Shown piece after piece: positions 9,533 to 19,520 of a stretch of 64,000 bases of DNA; the first letter of the stretch is position 1, and each line of letters starts with the position of its first letter. The notes below the pieces were generated by a model, which ran no database searches, was not told the origin of the DNA, and saw only the letters and a list, made by a program, of their open reading frames with translations. Source of the stretch: Rhynchopus euleeides (lineage: Eukaryota; Euglenozoa; Diplonemea; Diplonemida; Diplonemidae); NCBI GenBank assembly GCA_963210315.1, contig OY723249.1, positions 372,001 through 436,000 on the forward strand, given 5' to 3'. The position numbers and the translations under genes are program-made.

Positions 9533-10757
9533 GGATCCTTGAAATCGGTAGTGGACAGTAGCGGACAGGGCGGACATTTCCTTGTGGAAAAAGTGCCCGA
9601 AAAAAAAATTCGAAAAGGTCCCCCTTACAGAATTAGCCTTTTTTCAAAAAATCGGAAAATTTCGGACCGCAATTTGTACCCAAGAAAGTGCCGAATTTTC
9701 GGACTTGGTCCGATTTGAACGATTTCCGTGCCTCTTGCAACCCCCATGAGGGGGGGGCTGCTGTTTCGGGTTCTTCCGGTGGTACATGCTGGGGTGTCAG
9801 GACAGGGAATCCTGCTCGCTGTACCCGGTGATCCCTGACGCAGCCAGGAAGTGGAGAGCCTTGGAACCCTGGTTGAGGCCTGTAACACCCGGCCTTCCTG
9901 CCACTTGTGGCATTGTGGAGTGGAGGTGGATATGGAGAAGGTTCTCTCTCCGTCCGGTCGAGCACAACCGTCCTCTCCAGCCAGGGGTCATCTACTTTCC
10001 AAACAAGTACCAGGAACATGCTCAAACAAACCAATTGATCAGAAAATCTGGCTTGCCGTGGAATCATTGAGCAAAATTTGGGGAGTGGTTTGCCCCCTTG
10101 CTGCATATGACCTGTCCATTTTTGACGATTTTTGGGCAGAATTTGGTGCGTGGGACCTTTCGATTTTCATGAATTTTTCGGAATTTCGTGGGGACCGGTA
10201 CCCCATTTGAGGGCCAAAAATCTCATTTCCGAGGCCTGGGAATGGTCGCAGTGGCCTCAGATGTCCAAAAACGTTCAATTGACCTCTCCTCGAAAAAAAA
10301 AGCGAAAGGTCCCCCCTACTGGCACCCCGGATTAGGACATGTCTCTGGGGGTGTCCGGGGGGCATTTTTGGCCCATTCTTGGCTGGGGAAAATGGGCCAT
10401 TTTTCACGATTTTTTCGGTTTTTTGTCCGGACCGGCACCGCATTTGAGGGGCCAAAATCTGATTTCCGAGGCCCGGGAATGGTCGCAGTGGCTTCATTTG
10501 GCCAAAAACGTTCAATTTACCCTTCTCCAAAAAAAAATTCGAAAGGGTCCCCCTACAAATCGCCGGTCTTAGGAAATTTTTTTTGGGCACCCAGATTTCA
10601 AAAATTTTCAAACTATTTTCTGGACCAAAAATCAAACTATTGAGGTCCTGGCCGGACATGTCCGGGGGGGGGTCAAAATTGGATCCGGACATCCGGACAC
10701 CCGGATTTCCCGGTCCGGGCATGTCCGCCCGGACCGGGGGGGGGGGGGGGGGGGGTA
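9533..10757. repeat. Gene-poor stretch with two copies of a roughly 240-bp dispersed repeat
   Basis: Segments at about 10105-10350 and 10385-10580 are related copies (ccgaggcc-ggaatggtcgcagtgg, caaaaacgttcaatt, gaaa-ggtcccccctac). A third copy is at 36085-36240. The stretch 10655-10735 (gtcaaaattgga, cggacatccggacacccg) recurs in direct orientation at 14335-14420, on the other side of the foldback cluster. A G run of about 20 bases ends it at 10755. No gene is supported. Confidence -1.
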
Positions 10758-11905
10758 GGGGGGGTCAAATGCCACCCTTTTACGTGGACAAACACGATTT
10801 TTCAAAAAACCGGCGCAGAGGCCCCAAAGCCCCCGTAAACCCTCCAAAACCCCCCAGATCGGTCCGGAAACCCATCGAACCCCACTTTTCCACCATTCCG
10901 GGCACCTCAGGTGCCCGAATTGGGGTACCTAAATTTTGTGCCACCGTTTGGTACCGGACAGTGCCACTGTGTGGGAGGTTGGAAAAGAAAATGCCCCAAC
11001 ACACCACATCTGAGGGTTGCAATGCATGTTGCTTGCCAACCACGTCATCCGGTGGGTGTCAGGCGCTATGTAGGTGGCATTAGCCAGGTCTTCGATGAGT
11101 TCTGGCTTGTATATGTACCTCCCTGCCACCATGCACCGGGAGGCTGCCTGTAGGTACGGAACAAGTCCAGATGGTCGTGTGATTCCTGTGCAGCAGTGCT
11201 CCACAACCGGGATGTGTTGACAACGACTGTTGCAACACGAGCTGTACATTCCGGGAACACACGAAGTGCGCTGTCGTGGTACCCATTGTGCCAGAATTGG
11301 TAGTTGCTGCGGTCTACTTTGCCTGGCCCAAGAGCACTGGTACTGAACGGTGCAATATGCGTGGCGAGGTGAATGCAACGGAAGGGCGCAAAGTCAATAC
11401 AGCTCTCGGATGGCGGGTGGTGGTGCCACTAGTGTGTGACGTTCACTCGAGGATACAACGCATCACAATGAATCAGCAACCGTGGACCGAGTACAATACG
11501 CTCTCTGTGGCTGGTGTGGGGGACAAAGGCAGTGCCTGTGCCGCAGGCAGGGAGGTACATATACAAGCCAGAACACATCGAAGACCTGGCTGATGCCACC
11601 TACATAGCGCCTGACACCCACCGGATGACGTGGTTGGCAAGCAACATGCATTGCAACCCTCAGATGTGGTGTGTTGGGGCATTTTCTTTTCCAACCTCCC
11701 ACACAGTGGCACTGTACGGTACCAAACGGTGGCACAAAATTTAGGTACCCCAATTCGGGCACCTGAGGTGCCCGGAATGGTGGAAAAGTGGGGTTCGATG
11801 GGTTTCCGGACCGATCTGGGGGGGTTTGGAGGGTTTACGGGGGCTTTGGGGCCTCTGCGCCGGTTTTTTGAAAAATCGTGTTTGTCACCCCCATTTGACC
11901 CCCCC
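10758..11905. mobile_element. Foldback element 1, about 360-bp inverted arms
   Basis: Left arm about 10758-11128 and right arm about 11548-11905 are near-perfect inverted copies around a unique centre of roughly 420 bp. The ends read GGGGGGTCAAATG / CATTTGACCCCCC and are flanked by TA (10756-10757, 11906-11907), then by long G runs. ORFs in the arms are mirror images of each other and not convincing genes. Confidence -1.
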
Positions 11906-12459
11906 TAGGGGGGGGGGGGGGTAGGGCGGGTCATAAGCCCCCCTAAAAACGTACGAAAACCAAAATTTTCAACATACCATCAGAACCGCCCTAATACCTG
12001 ATCTGACCCGAAAATCCGACCCATACCCCCCCGGAAACTGTCTGGGGCCCACTTGTGACACCTGATACGCACTTTTGTGATGATTTTTTGGGGTCCTAAA
12101 AAATGTACCTCAGTTTCGTACCTTGCCTTTGTACCTGAACCACTCCCGACCGCATTATTTCGTTCTTTGCCTTTTCTGCGGTGGTTCTGGCTCAGGTGGC
12201 ACGCATGTTGCCTTCCCCAGTGCCTCGGCAAGGTCTTTCTTGACCTGATTAGTGGGAATGTTGTGTTGTTGCGTCAGCAGAATGAGTTCAGCCACCTTCT
12301 GGGTGTAGTACTTCGATCGCATATGGGTCATTGTGAGTACTTCGTACGCCTGGGAGGCTGCATCGGCATTAGTAGGCAGCGTTGTAGATGCTTTTGCTTC
12401 GTCGATCTTAGCCTGTGAAGGCACGATTGGGATATTGTACGCCCTGAGAGCCGAAGTGG

Positions 12460-13311
12460 TTATGATTGTGCTGTGTAATTTGCGCCCCGCAGGATATGCA
12501 CACCACGCAGTCTCGACAACACGTATGAGAGTGTACCATGTGGGGACTCAACAAGGTCATTGGATCGGCATCTGCCTGCCGACTCAGCCCCCACACAGTG
12601 CGACCGCAAGGTCGCCAGGGATGTCTCAACGCCAGGGGAATACCCTCCCCTGGCGTTGTACAACCCTACTCTCAACCCTCGGGTCCTCTCCTGGAGGCGG
12701 TGGTGGCGGGCCCGCAACGCTTCGTACTTCCGGTACAGACTGGGGTAGTCTGCCCGGCTGACCCGCTCATTGCTTCCTAGATCATCTGCTGCTCTGGAGC
12801 TGCCATCACTCTCACTGCCCGTATCAGTTGGTGTGGGGGTAGGAGCAGGACGAGTGGGAGGAGTAGGAGTGCAGGTGACATCTTTCTTGGCTAGCAAGGA
12901 ACGCCGCTTTTCCCGCACGTGCGTGCAGTTGATGCACCACTGCATATATCTGTCGTCACCACGTCCCACTCGCTCTCCTACGTACCCAGCCCGACGGAGC
13001 GCCCGAAATAATGTCGCCTCACCGATGTCGTGTGCCGTTTTCTTTTTACGCAGGTCTGCCACAACGCTCTCTGCCGAGACCCCGCACATCTCCCGTTTGG
13101 CGAGCGTCTTTCGAGCAAGGTACTCCTCTGCAGCAGCATCTGACACCTCTGCGAGGCCCTGGGCACGCGGCATGTGTTGATCGGCGTGCTGAGTGAGCGT
13201 AGTGACACCCTTCCCTTGCAAAGAACGAAATAATGCGGTCGGGAGTGGTTCAGGTACAAAGGCAAGGTACGAAACTGAGGTACATTTTTTAGGACCCCAA
13301 AAAATCATCAC
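12460..13311 (-). CDS. Unrecognised 283-aa ORF inside foldback element 2, HTH-like
   Basis: The ORF starts in the right arm (MMIFWGPKKCTSV) and runs 283 codons into the unique centre. Residues about 75-115 (SAESVVADLRKKKTAHDIGEA) look like a helix-turn-helix. A CxxC-like pair (CINC) and a Pro/Thr-rich linker follow, then basic helices (YRKYEALRARHHRLQERTRG). A second minus-strand ORF of 89 codons (12155-12424) ends in a basic PPQKRQRTK tail and may be a later exon or a shifted part of the same gene. A DNA-binding protein tied to the element is inferred; no named family is recognised. Confidence -1.
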   Translation of the reverse strand: MMIFWGPKKCTSVSYLAFVPEPLPTALFRSLQGKGVTTLTQHADQHMPRAQGLAEVSDAAAEEYLARKTLAKREMCGVSAESVVADLRKKKTAHDIGEATLFRALRRAGYVGERVGRGDDRYMQWCINCTHVREKRRSLLAKKDVTCTPTPPTRPAPTPTPTDTGSESDGSSRAADDLGSNERVSRADYPSLYRKYEALRARHHRLQERTRGLRVGLYNARGGYSPGVETSLATLRSHCVGAESAGRCRSNDLVESPHGTLSYVLSRLRGVHILRGANYTAQS

Positions 13312-13443
13312 AAAAGTGCGTATCAGGTGTCACAAGTGGGCCCCAGACAGTTTCCGGGGGGGTATGGGTCGGATTTTCGGGTCAGATCAGGTATTAGGGC
13401 GGCTCTGATGGTATGTCAAAAATTTTGGTTTTGTACGGGCTTA

Positions 13444-14316
13444 CACGGTGGGATCTTGTAAATTTTACATGTATAACTACAAGTATATACATGTATTATA
13501 CATGTATAATACTTGCATGTCAACTATTATACATGTATAATACATGTATATGCCTGAAATATACATGTAAAATACATGTACCTGGGACCCCCCGTGTATA
13601 AGTCCCCCCCCCTTACCCCCGTGTTTAAGTCCCCCCCTGGGGGTCTGGCAGGGGGGGGACTTAAACACAGGGGGACCTAAACACGGGGGTGGGCTGGTCT
13701 GGAGGGTCATCAGGTGGCCCCTAGGCCCTCCAGGTGCTGTCTGAGTCGAAAAGTGGGGTGCCAAAAGTCCATCCGGACCGGAATTACCCCCCTACGACAG
13801 CAGAGGAAGAGGTCTTCTTGGTCTCCACTGTGCCACCCCCGTGTTTAAGCCCCCCCTGTGTTTAAGTCCCCCCCGGCCGAAAATCGCCTCCAGGGGGGGG
13901 ACTTAAACACGGGGGGTCCCAGGTATATCAAGTAAAAATACAAGTATAATACTTGCATGTCAACTATTATACTTGTATTTTTACTTGATATACATGTATT
14001 TTACATGTATAATACTTGTCATGCAAGTATTATACATGTAAAATACTTGCATGACAAGTATTATACATGTAAAATACATGTAAATGCCTGAAATATACAT
14101 GTAAAATACATGTATATCAAGTAAAAATACAAGTATAATAGTTGACATGCAAGTATTATACTTGTATTTTTACTTGATATACATGTATTTTACATGTATA
14201 TTTCAGGCATATACATGTATTATACATGTATAATAGTTGACATGCAAGTATTATACATGTATAATACATGTATATACTTGTAGTTATACATGTAAAATTT
14301 ACAAGATCCCACCGTG
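13444..14316. mobile_element. Foldback element 3, TIR CACGGTGGGATCTTG, TA target
   Basis: Arms 13444-13580 and about 14182-14316 are inverted copies beginning CACGGTGGGATCTTGTAAAT. TA flanks both sides (13442-13443, 14317-14318), inside the right arm of element 2. The sequence is extremely AT-rich, built from tacatgta and tacttg palindromes, and would fold on itself along its whole length. No ORF. Confidence -1.
13581..13923. mobile_element. Foldback element 4, TIR CCTGGGACCCCCCGTGT, nested in element 3
   Basis: GC-rich 343-bp insert with inverted ends CCTGGGACCCCCCGTGT / ACACGGGGGGTCCCAGG. TA lies directly outside on both sides (13579-13580 and 13924-13925). Internal copies of gtgtttaagtcccccc are repeated in both orientations. 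A shorter relative lies at 15345-15412. Confidence -1.
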
Positions 14317-14334
14317 TATGACCCCCCCTAGGGG

Positions 14335-14420
14335 GGGGGGGGGGGGTCAAAATTGGACCCGGACATCCGGACACCCGGATTTCCCGGTCCGGGCATGTCC
14401 GCCCTGTCCGCCCTGAAAAC
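14335..14420. repeat. Direct copy of the 10655-10735 segment
   Basis: The G run followed by gtcaaaattgga and cggacatccggacacccgg matches 10655-10735 in the same orientation, so the foldback cluster is bracketed by roughly 80-bp direct repeats. Confidence -1.
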
Positions 14421-14598
14421 GCCTAAGGGGCCGGGGGAAATCCAGGAAATTCGGGAAATCCAGGAATATGAAGAATCCTCCCATGTAATAAAGCGATTTT
14501 ACGGTTTTTTCTCACGGCGTGAAGAGAAAAAACGACCAAAAGGCGGTTTTGGCGTTCAAAAGTTGCGTATTGTGCAAGAAAAACATGTCATCACCTTG

Positions 14599-14699
14599 AA
14601 AAGTACGGTAAAATCGACTCGGTTGGGGTTCGACGGCCACTCGGGGCCTTCGGCCCCTCGTGGCCGTCTCACCCCACCTCGTCGATTTTACCGTACTTT
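14599..14699. repeat. About 100-bp near-perfect hairpin
   Basis: Arms beginning AAAGTACGGTAAAATCGAC and ending GTCGATTTTACCGTACTTT pair over about 48 bp with only a few paired-TC mismatches, closing on GGCC-TTC-GGCC at about 14649. It could be a small MITE, or a transcribed hairpin of the size of algal miRNA precursors. No flanking duplication was identified. Confidence -1.
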
Positions 14700-14739
14700 G
14701 TTTTCACGGTAATAAATCATAGGGGGCCTTCGCTCTGGA

Positions 14740-14890
14740 GTGAGAAAAGTGAGAAAAAGTGAGCCCAAAAATGGAAAAAATGGCAAAAAAAAGAGTGTGG
14801 GGAGTTGGGTCCAGTTTAGCAAAGTTGTCATATTTCTCGGGTGTTTTCTGAATGGGGACACCCGAAGAACCCCATGACGTGGTCATGACA
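14740..14890 (+). repeat. Dispersed repeat, copy 2
   Basis: Same core as 3569-3760 (gagttgggtccagtttagc, gggacacccgaagaaccc, catgacatg). It follows directly on a short tttcacggtaataaatcat motif also seen near 6315. Confidence -1.
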
Positions 14891-15480
14891 TGTCGCGATC
14901 TGCAAAATTGATCTTCACCTGACCGTGAAGACCGGAGGTGGTGAACACAGTGTTATTACGCAAGCACTTTAGTGACGTCCCCACAGTCCAGCGGGATCCG
15001 GTGTGCCAGGTGGGGGGAGGCGTCGTGGCCTTGGGACACCAGGTCAGGTGCGTGTTCCCCGTTGAGGGGAATTCCAAAGAAGACGTGCGGGTTCCCTTGG
15101 TATTTTGAGCGTCTCATTGTTCCAGGTAGACCGATGCCCCTCCGGCTAAATTGGCCAGGTTGGCGAGGCTTTCATGGCGTGTTAGCACTACACACCACTT
15201 CATCAGGTTTTTGGTTCCCATGGCGACACCCTCTTCGTCTAGGGTGAGCCTGTAGTGGAGGCAATCTACCTGCGCAGAAATGTCTAGTGCTGTCGAGACC
15301 CCACGGGAGGCAGCGACAGGGGCAGCGAGGAAAACGCTATTACCTGGGATCCCCCGTGTTTAAGCCCCCCCTGGGGGGTCTGGCAAGGGGGGGCTTAACC
15401 ACAGGGGGCCTCAAGTTGTCAATACCACCGCGATGAGCCCGATGACCTGAGGGCCATCCTCCAGCACCCCGTCGAGGGGC
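14891..15480. other. No clear gene; contains a short foldback-4 relative
   Basis: No supported gene. Positions 15345-15412 (acctgggatcccccgtgtt ... ggggggcttaaccacaggg) are a compact palindromic relative of the 13581-13923 element. Confidence -1.
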
Positions 15481-16070
15481 GCTGCACCTTCACCCCCTCG
15501 CGAGCGGCTCATGAAAGCGATACAGGAGACGGGCGCTGTACGACGAGGCCGTACGGCTGGGGAAGAACCCAGTTCCGGAGGGGTTCATCCCCGAGGCGAT
15601 GAAACGCCTAGTCGGGCGTGAGCTACGGGACTGGGCGGGCCTGGGCGGAGATGCGGGTCGAGACAGGTGGCAGCCCTGCACCTGGCCGCACAAGCTCTGG
15701 GGTTTGCGACGATCCGGCTGCAGGGACCGCGGCGTCGATCCAGCAGCCTGCACGAGGTGTAGCCATGCGGCACCGCCTAGCCCTCCCATCCGGGGCCCCC
15801 CTCCAGCGCGCGCAGTTGCATCGGGGGGACGCGGAGCTGGTGAAGCAGCTCGCGGAGGCCTGCGTCAGGAAGAAGCGTGACGATGGCGAGTTCTGCGAAG
15901 CAAGAGCGCATCAGGTGGCTGCAGGAGGACCTGTGCCAGATCGACGAGAGCACCATCCGCCGCTACATCCCCATGCACCGTTTGAAGGAGGAGTTCCTGC
16001 GAAGAGCGATGCCCGGGACGCTGTGGAGCAGCTCCAGGCAAGGCTTCAATTTGAGGAACCGCCATAAACA
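15481..16070 (+). pseudogene. Probable decayed protein-coding segment
   Basis: Short plus-strand stretches in different frames read like protein: LYDEAVRLGKNPVPEGFIP near 15540, VAALHLAAQALGF near 15670, GDAELVKQLAEACVRKKRDD near 15825, and KQERIRWLQEDLCQIDES near 15900. The frame changes without obvious GT-AG introns, so decay is more likely than splicing. No family is recognised. Confidence -1.
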
Positions 16071-16117
16071 TCCGCCCCCCCCCCCCCGGCCCCCCCCCCC
16101 CCCTCCTGCGCCCCCAA

Positions 16118-16190
16118 CCTGTGAACAGACGTTCACTACCGTGGCCTCCGGCGGCTGGGGGGCTCCGCCCCCCAGACCCCCCTGTGGCGT
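16118..16190 (+). repeat. 62-bp hairpin repeat (HPR), copy 1
   Basis: Conserved sequence gaacagacgttcactacc, gtggcctccggcggctggg, then a 9-bp stem CTGGGGGGC-TCC-GCCCCCCAG and acccccctg. A degenerate second copy lies at 16362-16413. Other copies are listed separately. Confidence -1.
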
Positions 16191-16413
16191 GTCCTTGCGC
16201 GACAATTTATCGTCACATCGGGTAGGGCCCGGGCTACCCAGGATGCAGCCCAATTCACACCGAATCTGCGCCCGCCGTATTGCAATTTGGGTTAGCGTGC
16301 TGGCATCGCAGCTTGGCCCCGAGGGACCATACCGTGAGTAACCGCGCCCGCCAGGAATAAATGTTCACTCCCATGGCCTCCGGCAGCTGGGCCCCAGACC
16401 CCCCTGTCCAGCA

Positions 16414-17527
16414 GGGACAGGCACCCCGTTTGAAAGGCAGCCTACTGGCTCCTGCGTGTCATTTGAACATGATGCACAATGTGCGAAGTGACGCAAGAGT
16501 TCACGCGCCTATTTCAGGGGGGGGTGCAAGCCGCTGTCGATGCCACGTCATCGTCCGCCAAGCTATACCCCCAACTCGTCAATCATGGGGGAGGTCCTGC
16601 ACCCCCAAGGAAGATAAGGATAAACCCCCACCCCCAGCCCCGCGACCCCACCCCGCGCTTCGCGCGGGGTGGGGGTGGGGTCGCGGGGCCGCGCTTCGCG
16701 CGGCCCCCCGCGCAACAGTGCCAGCAGGGGATGTGCTGTCCTGGCGCTGGACGCGGAGGGCGGTGGGGGCGCCGGGGGGGGGGTGGCGACTGGCCGATGG
16801 CCAGGGGTGCTGCGCGTTCCCGCGCGCTCAAAAAACGATGCGCAAGGGGGCTGGTAAAGTGTGGGCGCGAACCCGACCCGGGAGGCGCGCGTACTGGGGA
16901 CAACTGCCGAGGCGGGCCGAGCGGGGTGTGGTCCAAAGCTGGCGGCACGCGAGAGGGACTGACTGGGCGACGGGAGGGGAAGGAGTTGGGGCGGGCAGCT
17001 GCAACGCGAGGCGCAGTCGGAATTGGTGCACACCTTCGAGGTCACCGAAAAGGCTGCCGCGGGGCGGGAGCGGATCACCGACGCGTTTGTTGACTTCTGG
17101 CACGGGATCCAGGGCGGCTGCCTGTCACGAAGTAGTCTGCCGGCTGTTCCTGTGGAAGCTCAGCGGGGACACCGGCGGCGACTACGCCGGAAAGCTGGTG
17201 ACAGTGCTGCACGGGCATGAAGGGTAAAGGGGGTGCGAACGAGACGGAGGAGCACAGCGCAGGGGCGCGGTAGAGATGTGTGTGACGAGGGCGCGGGTGT
17301 CAAAGCTGTGCTTCCTGAGTGGCGGAGCTGGCGGAGGTAGGCACTGGTAGGCGTGAGGCGACGGCGGGCCGGACGACGCCGTCGAAACCCCGGGATACCT
17401 CCCTCGAGGTGGCGACGGGCAACGGGACGGAAGCCTCAGTTGGTTGCAGCAGGAGGGACGGAGCACTGCGATCGCCGAAAAGCCACTTCGTGACTGCGAC
17501 GGAGTGGGGGAGGAAGGCGGCCTGGGG
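16414..17527. other. GC-rich stretch with hairpins, no gene
   Basis: Long open frames on both strands (for example 16361-17227 plus) give low-complexity Arg/Gly/Pro/Ala protein and mirror one another, as expected from GC content alone. Strong palindromes lie near 16628-16710 (ccccaccccgcgcttcgcg and its complement, then ccgcgcttcgcgcgg). Nothing else is recognised. Confidence -1.
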
Positions 17528-17528
17528 G

Positions 17529-19247
17529 TATGACACAGTGTGCTAGAAGCCTGGGGGGGCATGACACAGTGTGTTAGAAGCCTGGGGGGGCATGACACAG
17601 TGTGCTGGAAGCCTGGGGGGCATGACACAGTGTGTTAGAAGCCTGGGGGGGCATGACACAGTGTGCTAGAAGCCTGGGGGGGCATGACACAGTGTGCTGG
17701 AAGCCTGGGGGGGCATGACACAGTGTGCTAGAAGCCTGGGGGGGCATGACACACTGTGCTGGAAGCCTGGGGGGGCATGACACAGTGTGCTGGAAGCCTG
17801 GGGGGGCATGACACAGTGTGTTAGAAGCCTGGGGGGGCATGACACAGTGTGCTGGAAGCCTGGGGGGGCATGACACAGTGTGCTGGAAGCCTGGGGGGGC
17901 ATGACACAGTGTCCTAGAAGCCTGGGGGGGCATGACACACTGTGCTGGAAGCCTGGGGGGGCATGACACAGTGTGCTGGAAGCCTGGGGGGGCATGACAC
18001 AGTGTGCTAGAAGCCTGGGGGGGCATGACACAGTGTGCTGGAAGCCTGGGGGGGCATGACACACTGTGCTGGAAGCCTGGGGGGGCATGACACAGTGTGC
18101 TGGAAGCCTGGGGGGGCATGACACAGTGTGTTAGAAGCCTGGGGGGGCATGACACAGTGTGCTAGAAGCCTGGGGGGGCATGACACAGTGTGCTGGAAGC
18201 CTGGGGGGGCATGACACAGTGTGCTAGAAGCCTGGGGGGGCATGACACACTGTGCTGGAAGCCTGGGGGGGCATGACACAGTGTGCTGGAAGCCTGGGGG
18301 GGCATGACACAGTGTGTTAGAAGCCTGGGGGGGCATGACACAGTGTGCTGGAAGCCTGGGGGGGCATGACACAGTGTGCTGGAAGCCTGGGGGGGCATGA
18401 CACAGTGTCCTAGAAGCCTGGGGGGGCATGACACACTGTGCTGGAAGCCTGGGGGGGCATGACACAGTGTGCTGGAAGCCTGGGGGGGCATGACACAGTG
18501 TGCTAGAAGCCTGGGGGGGCATGACACAGTGTGCTGGAAGCCTGGGGGGGCATGACACAGTGTGCTGGAAGCCTGGGGGGGCATGACACAGTGTGCTAGA
18601 AGCCTGGGGGGGCATGACACACTGTGCTGGAAGCCTGGGGGGGCATGACACAGTGTGCTGGAAGCCTGGGGGGGCATGACACAGTGTGTTAGAAGCCTGG
18701 GGGGGCATGACACAGTGTGCTAGAAGCCTGGGGGGGCATGACACAGTGTGCTGGAAGCCTGGGGGGGCATGACACAGTGTGCTAGAAGCCTGGGGGGGCA
18801 TGACACAGTGTGCTGGAAGCCTGGGGGGGCATGACACAGTGTGCTAGAAGCCTGGGGGGGCATGACACACTGTGCTGGAAGCCTGGGGGGGCATGACACA
18901 GTGTGCTGGAAGCCTGGGGGGGCATGACACAGTGTGTTAGAAGCCTGGGGGGGCATGACACAGTGTGCTAGAAGCCTGGGGGGGCATGACACAGTGTGCT
19001 GGAAGCCTGGGGGGGCATGACACAGTGTGCTAGAAGCCTGGGGGGGCATGACACACTGTGCTGGAAGCCTGGGGGGGCATGACACAGTGTGCTGGAAGCC
19101 TGGGGGGGCATGACACAGTGTGTTAGAAGCCTGGGGGGGCATGACACAGTGTGCTAGAAGCCTGGGGGGGCATGACACAGTGTGCTGGAAGCCTGGGGGG
19201 GCATGACACACTGTGCTGGAAGCCTGGGGGGGCATGACACAGTGTGT
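17529..19247. repeat. 31-bp minisatellite, about 55 copies, with higher-order structure
   Basis: The unit contains catgacacagtgtgctgg and aagcctggggggg, 31 bp. Sequence variants (ctaga, ttaga, cactgtg, gtccta) recur in a regular order, with the cactgtg variant often every 186 bp (six units) and larger blocks repeating every 558 bp (18 units). Because 31 is not a multiple of three, all three minus-strand frames stay open and give the same meaningless repeat peptide. Confidence -1.
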
Positions 19248-19520
19248 AAGGACCACGTGGGAGTATGTCACTTTGGAGCCAGTTTTGTGTGGAACCCAAT
19301 TTTTTCACCTCTGCCAGGAATTTCTTTTCGAGATTTTTCGCAAATTTTGCATTGTCCCCAACACCCCTGTGTCACGGGACCTTCGCTCTGAGTCAGTGAC
19401 ACACAGTGACACAGAGCGAAGGCTTGGCGGCGTTTTTCCCGATTTCGCCTAAGGTGAAAAAAACCGCCTGTGTGACACACTGACACAATTTGACACAGTT
19501 TGACACAGAGCGAAGGCCCC
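19248..19520. repeat. Spacer with tgacaca repeats and a palindrome
   Basis: Near 19379-19424 accttcgctctg pairs with cagagcgaagg around cagtgacacacagtgacac. Further tgacaca tandems follow at 19470-19510. No gene. Confidence -1.

Larger units (their letters stand above)
11924..14328. mobile_element. Foldback element 2, containing elements 3 and 4
   Basis: It starts GGGCGGGTCATAAGCC just after a TA and ends TGACCCCCCC before TA at 14329-14330. Arms of about 215 bp (roughly 11945-12167 and 13222-13438) are inverted copies sharing ggtattagggcgg, cggattttcgggtcag and aaaaatgtacctcagtttcg. The right arm is interrupted by element 3 near its end. The interior carries a minus-strand ORF. Confidence -1.

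Noticed and set aside
13444-14316. Organelle DNA insert, because of AT-richness
   Set aside because: The AT-rich DNA is a palindromic foldback with TA flanks and no organelle gene.
16361-17227. 288-codon plus-strand ORF
   Set aside because: GC-driven, low-complexity, mirrored by ORFs on the other strand, no motif.
17529-19247. CRISPR-like regular repeats
   Set aside because: Units abut without unique spacers and vary only at fixed positions; the context is eukaryotic. It is a minisatellite, as is 34455-36060.
17574-19271. Long minus-strand ORFs in the minisatellite
   Set aside because: All frames are open because the 31-bp unit lacks stops; the peptide is the same repeat in each frame.
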